Origin: Treponema sp. | Lineage (GTDB): Bacteria > Spirochaetota > Spirochaetia > Treponematales > Breznakiellaceae | NCBI GenBank assembly: GCA_031274035.1 | Contig: JAISQR010000134.1 | Span: 1 to 40,971 of the forward strand | Direction of reading: 5' to 3' | Length of the DNA: 40,971 nt | Shown here: piece after piece, positions 24,504-33,500 of the stretch | Layout: each line of letters opens with the position of its first letter | How positions within the stretch are numbered: position 1 is the first letter of the stretch | The notes under the pieces: model-generated | Told to the model about the DNA's origin: nothing | What the model saw: the letters and a program-made list of their open reading frames with translations, nothing else | Database searches by the model: none | Position numbers and translations under genes: made by a program

Positions 24504-25559
24504 ATGAAAACAGAGCCCTTGATAGAAACAGAACCCGTTTACGATGTTGAATTGATTTCCATTAGCAAGTATTATGGAAAGTTCGCGGCGGTTGATAACT
24601 TTTCGCTTGCCGTTCCACGGGGCAGTTTTACTACCCTGCTGGGGCCTTCGGGTTGCGGCAAGACTACCCTGCTGCGGATCATAGCGGGCTTCTTCGAGCC
24701 TGACCGCGGAACGGTGCGCATACGCGGAAAGGATCAGCAGGGCGTAGCGCCGGAAAAGCGCAGCGAGGGTATGGTTTTCCAGGATTACGCCCTTTTTCCG
24801 CACATGAATACCGCCGAGAACCTTGCCTACGGCCTTATCCTGCGGAAACTTCCCCCGGAGGAAAGGCGGCGCGAAGTGCAAAGTGTCGCGGAAACCCTGG
24901 GCATTGAGGGCCTTTTAAAACATTATCCCTCAGAGCTTTCAGGCGGACAACAGCAGCGCCTGGCGCTGGGCCGCGTTATCATCCTCAAGCCCCAGATACT
25001 CCTCATGGACGAGCCTCTCAGCAACCTCGATGCCAAGCTCCGTGTTCATGTCCGGGACGAACTTAAAGACATACAGAAACGGCTCGGCATTACCACGATA
25101 TATGTTACCCACGATCAGGAGGAAGCGCTTTCGCTTTCGGATTGTCTTGCCGTTATGAACAAGGGCCGCCTTGAACAGCTTGGACGGCCTGAAGATGTCT
25201 ATATGCGCCCCGCTACCTCCTTTGCCGCCGACTTCTCTGGCCCTGCAAATTTTCTTACTATTAATGGGAAAAGATGCCTCATCCGGCCTGAATGGATAGA
25301 GGTACAGGAAGCGGATAGCCGCGCCGCGCCGTCCAGCTTATCATTAACCGGAAAGGTAAAATCCGCGGATTTTTTCGGCAGGGTAATACGGCTCCGGGTG
25401 GAAATAGACACTGCCGAAGGACGGGGCCGGCTCATCGCGGTGGACATTCCTTCGGGGCTTCCCGGCGAAGAACCCAGGTTCGGCACGGGAAGCAGGGTAT
25501 GCCTGCTTGTCAGGCATATCTGGGAACTGCCCGCGGATGAAAGAGCGGAGGCAACATGA
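24504..25559 (+). CDS. ABC transporter ATP-binding protein (PotA/FbpC-like)
   Basis: LLGPSGCGKTTLL Walker A; LSGGQQQRLALGR signature; ILLMDEPLSNLDAKL Walker B; C-terminal TOBE-like region. Confidence 0.92.
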   Translation: MKTEPLIETEPVYDVELISISKYYGKFAAVDNFSLAVPRGSFTTLLGPSGCGKTTLLRIIAGFFEPDRGTVRIRGKDQQGVAPEKRSEGMVFQDYALFPHMNTAENLAYGLILRKLPPEERRREVQSVAETLGIEGLLKHYPSELSGGQQQRLALGRVIILKPQILLMDEPLSNLDAKLRVHVRDELKDIQKRLGITTIYVTHDQEEALSLSDCLAVMNKGRLEQLGRPEDVYMRPATSFAADFSGPANFLTINGKRCLIRPEWIEVQEADSRAAPSSLSLTGKVKSADFFGRVIRLRVEIDTAEGRGRLIAVDIPSGLPGEEPRFGTGSRVCLLVRHIWELPADERAEAT

Positions 25560-25718
25560 CTATAGATTTTATTCAATAATTTGTGTAAATTAATATCGAA
25601 CATACCTGAGTAGTTACATCGAACTTCAGTTCACATTCACGGATAAAAATTCTAAACTTGTTGATATCGATTAACGATCAACATAGTATGTTCTACCAAT
25701 ATATCGAGGGGTTTAAAG

Positions 25719-26063
25719 ATGGTCATTCATCGCAATGAAATGAAAGTTGAAGACAAGGAAAAAATGCGGGAGGGGAAGGGAACCACTCATTTTACCTATC
25801 TTCTGGACGGCGGCAAGGAAACCAACGCACGGATGTTTGCGGAAATCACCCTGGATCCGGGCTGTTCCATAGGCTGCCACAAGCATGAATCGGAAACTGA
25901 GTATTACTTTATACTTTCAGGTACTGGTTTAGTCAACGACAACGGCAAGGAAGTTGCGGTAAAACAAGGTGATGCTATTATCACCGGGCACGGCGATTCC
26001 CACAGCATAGAAAACACGGGAACAACACCCCTGGTATTCCATGCAATTATTGTTACCTATTAG
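25719..26063 (+). CDS. Cupin-domain protein
   Basis: GCSIGCHKHESETEYYFILSGTGLVNDNGKEVAVKQGDAIITGHGDSHSIENTG. Confidence 0.88.
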   Translation: MVIHRNEMKVEDKEKMREGKGTTHFTYLLDGGKETNARMFAEITLDPGCSIGCHKHESETEYYFILSGTGLVNDNGKEVAVKQGDAIITGHGDSHSIENTGTTPLVFHAIIVTY

Positions 26064-26066
26064 CCT

Positions 26067-27935
26067 ATGTGCGGTATTGTTGGATATATAGGCAGGGAAG
26101 ACGCGGCCCCGATTCTGCTTAAAGGCCTTAAAAAGCTGGAATACCGGGGGTACGATTCCGCGGGTATAGCGATCCTGGGGGCGGGCGGTCTTACCGTCCG
26201 TAAATCCAGGGGGGGTATCAAAAATCTGGAAGAAAAAATTGAGGCGGAACTGGCCAATGGAACCCTTGCCGCTTCAATAGGTATAGGCCACACCCGCTGG
26301 GCTACACACGGCGAGCCGTCGGATATTAACGCCCATCCCCATACCGATCTATCCGGCAATATCGCGGTGGTTCATAACGGGATCATCGAAAACTACGCAC
26401 GGCTTAAAGCCTGGCTTCAGAAGCACGGGGTTGTTTTCCGCAGCGAAACCGATACCGAAGCCGTTGCCCACCTTATTGATCTTCACTACAACGGCGATCT
26501 CTTGCAGGCGGTAATGGAATCTCTTATACGTCTTGAAGGTTCCTACGCACTGGCTGTCGTCTCACGGGACGATCCCGACCGTATTATCGCGGTGAGGAAG
26601 GAAAGCCCCCTTGTTATAGGCAAGGGTGATGGGGAAAATTTTATCGCAAGCGATGTGCCTGCCCTGCTTGAATATACCCGTGATGTATACTACCTGCTGG
26701 ACAGGGAAATCGCGGTGCTTTACCGTGATAAGGTCGAATTTTACGACGGGGACGGCCGGCGCATAGAGAAGAACATTGCCCATGTAGACTGGGATGCCGG
26801 AGCCGCTGAAAAAGACGGCTATGAGCATTTCATGATCAAAGAGATAAACGAGCAGCCCAAGGCCCTTACCAGCGCGTTGCGGGCGCGGATACAGGCGGAC
26901 GCGGGGCAGGACGCTCAGGGCGGTGTACCGGTCAAGGCCGTCAACCTGGAAGAGATAGGCTTTGATTCATCCTGGGCTCAGGCAAACCGCGTGGTCATTA
27001 CCGCCTGCGGCACGGCTTGGCATGCCGCCGTCATAGGCAAATATGCCTTCGAGCGGTATTCGCGGATCAGCGCTGATGTAGACATAGCCTCGGAATACCG
27101 CTACCGGAACCCTATCTGCAATCCGCAGGACATATTTATTATCATAAGTCAGTCGGGGGAAACCGCCGATACCCTGGCGGCTATGCGCATGGCGAAAGAA
27201 AGCGGTTCCCGCGTTATCGCAATCACCAACGTTGTCGGTTCAACCCTTGCAAGGGAAGCTGACCTCGTGATGTATACCTGGGCAGGGCCGGAGATCGCCG
27301 TAGCCTCCACCAAAGCCTTTACCACCCAGCTTATGTGCCTCTACCTTATCGCCCTGCAATTCGGCGTGCTCCGGGGTGTTTTAAGCGGGGATGAGCTTGC
27401 GAAGTCTATCAAGGCATTGGAAGAGGTCAGCGGCCAGGCGGAGAAGATACTTAAAGACAAGGAAACCATACAGCGTTTTGCGGCGCGGCACTTCACCAAG
27501 TCCAAGGTTTTCTTCATGGGAAGGCTCTTCGATTATGCGGTAAGTCTGGAAAGCGCACTTAAACTTAAAGAGATAAGCTATACCCACTCGGAAGCCTTTG
27601 CCGCGGGGGAACTCAAGCACGGCCCTATCGCGTTGGTAGACGAATCTACCCTGGTAGTCGCCATCTGTACACAGACCGTCCTTTTTGAAAAGATGGATTC
27701 AAATATAAAGGAAGTCAAGGCGCGCGGCGCTTCAACCCTGGTCATCACCTATGATGATGTAAACTATTTTGACCAGAGCGCCGATGAAATATTCCGCATA
27801 CCCCGCCTTCCCGACGGCCTTAGCCCCATGCTTTCGATCATACCCTGCCAGCTCTATGCGTATTACTGCGCTGTCCAGCGGGGCCTTGATCCTGACAAAC
27901 CCCGGAACCTGGCCAAGTCGGTTACGGTGGAGTAG
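26067..27935 (+). CDS. glmS: Glutamine-fructose-6-phosphate aminotransferase (isomerizing)
   Basis: MCGIVGYIGREDAAPILLKGLKKLEYRGYDSAGIA; SIS domains; C-terminal LAKSVTVE. Confidence 0.97.
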   Translation: MCGIVGYIGREDAAPILLKGLKKLEYRGYDSAGIAILGAGGLTVRKSRGGIKNLEEKIEAELANGTLAASIGIGHTRWATHGEPSDINAHPHTDLSGNIAVVHNGIIENYARLKAWLQKHGVVFRSETDTEAVAHLIDLHYNGDLLQAVMESLIRLEGSYALAVVSRDDPDRIIAVRKESPLVIGKGDGENFIASDVPALLEYTRDVYYLLDREIAVLYRDKVEFYDGDGRRIEKNIAHVDWDAGAAEKDGYEHFMIKEINEQPKALTSALRARIQADAGQDAQGGVPVKAVNLEEIGFDSSWAQANRVVITACGTAWHAAVIGKYAFERYSRISADVDIASEYRYRNPICNPQDIFIIISQSGETADTLAAMRMAKESGSRVIAITNVVGSTLAREADLVMYTWAGPEIAVASTKAFTTQLMCLYLIALQFGVLRGVLSGDELAKSIKALEEVSGQAEKILKDKETIQRFAARHFTKSKVFFMGRLFDYAVSLESALKLKEISYTHSEAFAAGELKHGPIALVDESTLVVAICTQTVLFEKMDSNIKEVKARGASTLVITYDDVNYFDQSADEIFRIPRLPDGLSPMLSIIPCQLYAYYCAVQRGLDPDKPRNLAKSVTVE

Positions 27936-27986
27936 GGGCCGGCGCATTGTTTAGACTAAAGTATCGGATAAAAAATTTTAACCGCA

Positions 27987-28134
27987 AGTAGCTGCTCAGG
28001 AGGGGGGCCTGTTTCCGGGCTTTTTTTCGCATACCGCAGCCTCCGCTCTCCGGCCCCCCTACGGGCGCACTTCGTTGCGCCCTACCCCCCCAACCCAAGA
28101 TAGCATTTGTTTTTGGGGGCGGCTGAGTAGCTAC
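27987..28134. repeat. Inverted-repeat-bounded intergenic element
   Basis: AGTAGCTGCTCAG (27987) ... CTGAGTAGCTACT (28134); internal GGGCGCACTTCGTTGCGCCC hairpin and GGCCTGTTTCCGGGCTTTTTTT. Confidence 0.65.
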
Positions 28135-28168
28135 TAAAATTTACTGTGCAACGGCCTTGCGCGCCGTT

Positions 28169-29050
28169 TTAATGCAATCCGAAAAATTCTTCAAGAAAGG
28201 CGGCGACACTTTCCTCCGCATTGGAACCTATAGTAATATCCGCTGCCTGCCGTACCGTCTCTTTCGCGTTGGAGGGCGCAACAGAATAGGCTGCGCCTTC
28301 AAAAAGCGGAAGATCGTTTTCCTCATCGCCAAAGGCCATCACCTGCGAAGGTTCCAGACCGCGTGTTTCCAGGGCTACGCGCAGCCCCCTGCCCTTGGAA
28401 ACACGGCTGTTCATTATTTCCAGGAAAGTCCTCAACGTCCTTGCTATATAGATGCCCCTGCCGAAACGCTCTTCAATAAGGGGCCTCACCTTATCCTGAA
28501 CTTCAGGCTCGGCAATGAACATGCTCTTTATACAGCCTGAAACGCCCGGCAGGGTCAGGGCTTCTTTCAGGTCCCCAATCTCCGCCTTTATTCCGGTATG
28601 ATTGAGGTACATCTCCGCCCCGGGCCCCCACTTTTCCGCCATCAGGACGCGGCGGTACTTGTCCGCCGGGGAAGCCCCGTCCGGCGCGTCCCCGCGGGGC
28701 GGCAGGAAAACCTGGTAGTAAAGCCCCAGCCTGCGGGAAATATCTACGCAGAAATTCACGGCTTCAGCGTCAAGCAATGTCGCGTCAAGCACCCTGCCGG
28801 AAGGCATTTCGGTAACTTCCGCTCCGTTAAAGTAAACCATAGGCCCTTCCGCGCCTATAGGCAGCCTAAAGCGTTCCGCCGCCTCCACCGCCCTGCCGGT
28901 ACAGAGGATGATCTCTATACCCTTTGTACGCAGCGCCTTCAGCGTGTAAAGGGTCCTATCTCCAAGCACCGCGCCGGGCATCAGCGTAGTACCGTCAAGA
29001 TCCAGGGCAAGGGCCTTAATGTCCCCGGGGCCAACCTTAATATCCATCAT
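28169..29050 (-). CDS. HAD-superfamily (Cof-type) hydrolase
   Basis: ALALDLDGTTLMPG; ILCTGRAVEAAERF; VSKGRGLRVALE; VMAFGDEENDLPLFEGA. Confidence 0.9.
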   Translation of the reverse strand: MMDIKVGPGDIKALALDLDGTTLMPGAVLGDRTLYTLKALRTKGIEIILCTGRAVEAAERFRLPIGAEGPMVYFNGAEVTEMPSGRVLDATLLDAEAVNFCVDISRRLGLYYQVFLPPRGDAPDGASPADKYRRVLMAEKWGPGAEMYLNHTGIKAEIGDLKEALTLPGVSGCIKSMFIAEPEVQDKVRPLIEERFGRGIYIARTLRTFLEIMNSRVSKGRGLRVALETRGLEPSQVMAFGDEENDLPLFEGAAYSVAPSNAKETVRQAADITIGSNAEESVAAFLEEFFGLH

Positions 29051-29057
29051 AGACGCG

Positions 29058-30509
29058 CTACAAAGCCCTGACTATGGCTTCCGCCGCGGCCCGGCCGTCG
29101 GCAATAGCCCTAACTACAAGGCTTGCCCCAAAACGGGAATCGCCTGCCGCCCAGACTTTCGGGTTGGAGGTATGAAAGCTGCCCTTGGTACGGATATTTC
29201 CCCGTTCATCCAGGTCCAGGCCAAAATCCCTTACTATTCCTTCCTGCACAACATGGGTAAAACCCATAGCGAGCAGCACCAGATCCGCCCCAATCTCAAA
29301 GTCGGAACCCGGCACCTCGCGCATGTTCCACCGGCCGTTTGCCATGGTCCATTCAATCTTACAGGCATGAACCGCCTCGACCTTGCCGTTTCTTCCAATA
29401 AAAGACTTGGTGTTTATCGACCAAAGCCGTTCGCTCCCTTCAAGGTGGGAACTTGAGGTCTTGAGCACCTTGGGCCAGAGCGGCCAGGGTTCTTCGGGCG
29501 GCCTATGCTGGGGGGGCTTGGGCAGCACTTCGATCTGCGTTACCCGCAGGGCGCCCTGACGGTTTGCCGTCCCTACACAGTCGGAGCCGGTATCGCCGCC
29601 GCCTATTACCAGCACACGCTTGCCGTAGGCGGTAACAGGCTCTATGCCGCCGGTCGATTCCCCTGCCAGGGTTCTGTTCTGGAGGGAAAGGTAATCCAGA
29701 GCCTGTACTATCCCCGCGTTTTCCCTGCCGGAAATGTTTATATCGCGGGCGGCGCGCGCTCCAATAGTGAGAAGCACAAGGTCAAAACCGGCCTCCAGCG
29801 TTTTTGAATCTACAAGTTCGGCGTCAGCGCCGTTGGTTCCAAAAGCGTAAGGCGCGGATCCTATACGGGCGTTCAGTTTAAATGCAACGCCCTCTTCTTC
29901 CATCACCCTGATTCTGCGGTCGATAAAATTCTTATCCAGTTTAAAATCGGGGATACCATAGCGGAGGTATCCGCCTACCTTCCGGTCGCCCTCGTAAACC
30001 GTAACGGAAAAACCCGCGCGGTTAAGGAAATAGGCGGCGGAAAGTCCGGCAGGGCCGCCTCCCGCAATAGCGACTTTCTTGCCGTTCCTCTGCCTCGGCG
30101 GCCTCGGCGTAACTATGCCCAGTTCGTAGGCTTTTTCTATAACCGCACATTCATTCTGCCTGATCGTTACCGGCTCGTCGTTGACCCCCAGTACGCAGGA
30201 AGCCTCACAGAGCGAGGGGCATACACGGCCCGTAAATTCCGGAAAGGGATTGGTCTCCTGCAAAAGCGCCCATGCGCCCCGCCAGTCCCCGCGGTAAAGG
30301 CGGTCCTGCCATTCAGGCATCACATTGGAAATCGGACAAGCCCAGTGGCAAAAGGGCACCCCGCAATCCATACAACGGCTGGCCTGCTGTCTCCGTTCAT
30401 CATCGGAAAGCATGATCTCCACTTCACTATAATCGTTAATACGCTCTTCTACCGGCCGGTAGCCTGAATCCTTCCGCCGTATATCTAAAAATGCACCTGG
30501 CTTACCCAT
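29058..30509 (-). CDS. gltD: Glutamate synthase small subunit
   Basis: RCMDCGVPFCHWACPISNVMPEWQD; GGGPAGLSAAYFLNRAG; VIGGGDTGSDCVGTANRQGA. Confidence 0.95.
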   Translation of the reverse strand: MGKPGAFLDIRRKDSGYRPVEERINDYSEVEIMLSDDERRQQASRCMDCGVPFCHWACPISNVMPEWQDRLYRGDWRGAWALLQETNPFPEFTGRVCPSLCEASCVLGVNDEPVTIRQNECAVIEKAYELGIVTPRPPRQRNGKKVAIAGGGPAGLSAAYFLNRAGFSVTVYEGDRKVGGYLRYGIPDFKLDKNFIDRRIRVMEEEGVAFKLNARIGSAPYAFGTNGADAELVDSKTLEAGFDLVLLTIGARAARDINISGRENAGIVQALDYLSLQNRTLAGESTGGIEPVTAYGKRVLVIGGGDTGSDCVGTANRQGALRVTQIEVLPKPPQHRPPEEPWPLWPKVLKTSSSHLEGSERLWSINTKSFIGRNGKVEAVHACKIEWTMANGRWNMREVPGSDFEIGADLVLLAMGFTHVVQEGIVRDFGLDLDERGNIRTKGSFHTSNPKVWAAGDSRFGASLVVRAIADGRAAAEAIVRAL

Positions 30510-30511
30510 GT

Positions 30512-33500
30512 TTAACTCCTCACTTCCAACTCTTCCCGTATCCGCACTTCGTACACCTTTTGATTAAGATCGGCAAGCAGCTTCTTTTGGAGAGCCGTCT
30601 TGTACTCAAGGGGAAGCACCTTGATAAAGAGAGGCCGGGTTTCAGTCCAGTTATCCAGAATAGACCTTGCATACTCGGAACCCGTCCAGTATATATGCTT
30701 GCGTATCATATCTTTGACGAAATTTTCATCTTTTTCGTTATCAAGACCGGAAAGCTCCACCATATTATGATTAAGGAAATAGGTGAAATTACCAATCCGG
30801 TCAAAGACGTATGCAATACCGCCGCACATACCCGCCGCAAAGTTACGGCCGACCGTTCCCAGGACAACAAGATTGCCGCCTGTCATATACTCGGCGCAGT
30901 GATCCCCTGTCCCTTCTACTACGGCTTCCGCGCCCGAATTACGCACACAGAAACGTTCCCCGGCAACCCCGGCAACGTAGAGTTCCCCCGATGTAGCCCC
31001 GTAAAGCACGGTATTCCCTACAATAATATTCTCGTTGGTTTTGAAGTTTGATCCCCGCGGCGGCGCCGCAACGATGCGTCCGCCGGAAAGCCCTTTGCCC
31101 AAATAATCGTTGGTATCGCCGGCAAGCCTAAAAGTGATGCCTTTAGCAAGAAAGGCGCCGAAACTTTGCCCCGCCGAACCTGAAAAGTCCACCGTAACAA
31201 AATTATCCGGCAGGCCCTGACCGCCGAAACGCTTGCTTACCTCGTAGGAAAGCATAGCCCCAACCGCCCTGTCGGTGTTCTTTATAGGGAACTGCAAGGC
31301 ACAAGGTATCTTCCGTTCCAGGGCGGTAAAGCACTTCTCGATAAGTTTACGATCAAGCACCTTCTCTATCTTGTGAATCTGGTTGTGCGTACAGTACAGA
31401 TCCTTCCCGTTAGGTATCTCATCGGGCCCTTCAGCCTTGTAGAGTATCTCTTCAAGGTTAATCCCCCTGGATTTGGCCTTGGTGTTCGGTCTTAGGGTCA
31501 GGAGATCGGAGCGGCCTATAAGTTCATCAAAACGCCTAAAACCCAGGGATGCCATGATCTCCCGCGTTTCTTCGGCAAGGAAGCGGAAGTAGTTGACGAG
31601 GTATTCAGCCTTGCCCGAAAAACGCTTCCGCAGGGCCGGATCCTGGGTGGCAACCCCCATAGGACAGGTATTCTCGTGGCATTTGCGCATCATCACACAG
31701 CCTAAAACAATGAGAGCCGCCGTACCAAAGCCGAATTCCTCGGCGCCCAGCATACCGGCAACCACAATGTCCCTGCCGGTTTTGAGTTGGCCGTCGGTCA
31801 TCAGCCTCACACGGCCCCGCAGCCCGTTCCGCACCAATATCTGGTGGGTCTCGGAGAGGCCCAGTTCCCAGGGAAGGCCCGCATGCCGTATGCTTGACTG
31901 GGGGCTTGCCCCGGTTCCGCCGTCGTAGCCTGAAATAAGGATATTGTCCGCATGAGCCTTGGCAACACCGGCGGCGACTGTTCCTACCCCGCTTTCGGAG
32001 ACCAGCTTGACGCTGATCCGCGCTTCAGGATTGGCGTTTTTAAGATCGAAGATAAGTTCCGCAAGATCCTCTATTGAATAGATATCGTGGTGCGGCGGAG
32101 GGCTTATCAGGGTAACACCCGGGGTCGAATGGCGGGTGCGGCCTATATTATCATCAACCTTGTGGCCGGGAAGCTGGCCGCCTTCGCCCGGCTTGGCGCC
32201 CTGGGCTATCTTTATCTGGAGCTCAACGGCATTTGCCAGGTACTCGCTCGTAACCCCGAAGCGGCCGGACGCTACCTGTTTAATGGCGCTCCGGGTCCAC
32301 GTGCCGTCGGGTTTCTTTGCGAAACGTTCGGGATCTTCACCGCCTTCACCGGAGTTGGACCTTCCGTGGATAGAATTCATGGCCTCCGCTATAGTTTCAT
32401 GCGCTTCACGGGAAATAGAGCCAAAGCTCATGGCTCCGGTTGTAAAACGCTTCATCACTTCTTCAACACTCTCCACTTCTTCAAGGGGAACAGGCGCGGC
32501 GGGAGCGTCCTTTACCGTGCCGGGAGAGGCAAAGTCAAGAAGGCCGCGTATCACATGGGGGCTCTGGTTGAGTGTATTGGCCGCGGTGGAAAACTGCCTG
32601 AACTTGCCTATATCGGCGGTGCGGGTTGCCCATTGCAGAAGGTGTATGGTTTCAGGATTCCAGGCATGACGCTCGCCGTTCTTGCGCCACCGGTACTGAC
32701 CCAGCCCTTCAAGCAGATAGTCCGGCTCGGAGGGCTCTTCCCCGGCGCGGGCATAGGCTTCCCTTGCGGCGCGGTAAACGGCAACGGCCTCGGCCTCCAA
32801 TTCGGCAAAACCCAGACCCTTAATGCGGCTTAAAGTTCCCTTGAAGCACTTGTCTATCACTTCATCGCCTAAACCTACGGCCTCAAAAATTTGGGATCCC
32901 CGGTAAGAACGCAGGGTACTGGTACCCATTTTCGACATAACCTTGAGCATGGCCTTCTGTAAGCCCTTGATATAATGCGATTTTGCGCCGACAAAATCTT
33001 TTACCCTCTCGGCGTCAGGCCCCCGGCATATAGCCGCAATGGAAACCAGGGCGCCGTAGGGTACGATCAGGTCGGAACCAAAGCCGAAAAGCAGGGCAAA
33101 GTGCATGATCTCACGGGGTTCCGCGGATTCTATGATAAGGGATGCCTTCATACGCAGGCCCTCCCGTATCAGGCCGTGATGCACAGCCCCCGCCGCAAGC
33201 AGGGCGGGAACCGCGCAGCGCCCCGCTTCAGGCAGAAGCGCCGCCCTGTCCGACAGCACAAGGAGCGTAACGCCGGATTCAACGGCCTTGACCGCCTCAT
33301 CTATCAGACGATCCAGGGTCGCCTCAAGGGCCGCTTTTTCTCCTTCCCGTACAGCCTCTTCACTTACCAGAGGTACATAAAAAGTCGCGTCCAGTTTTTT
33401 CGATCTGAATGTTTTAGGGTTGATCTCAAGCAGCCGGTCAAGTTCATCGGGGGTCAGGATAGGATTCCGCACCTTGATGCGGCGGCAGTGGAATTCGGTC

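Noticed and set aside
32087-32833. 248-aa + strand ORF and several others within 30.5-35.4 kb
   Set aside because: Antisense to gltB; explained by codon bias and GC content of the true gene.
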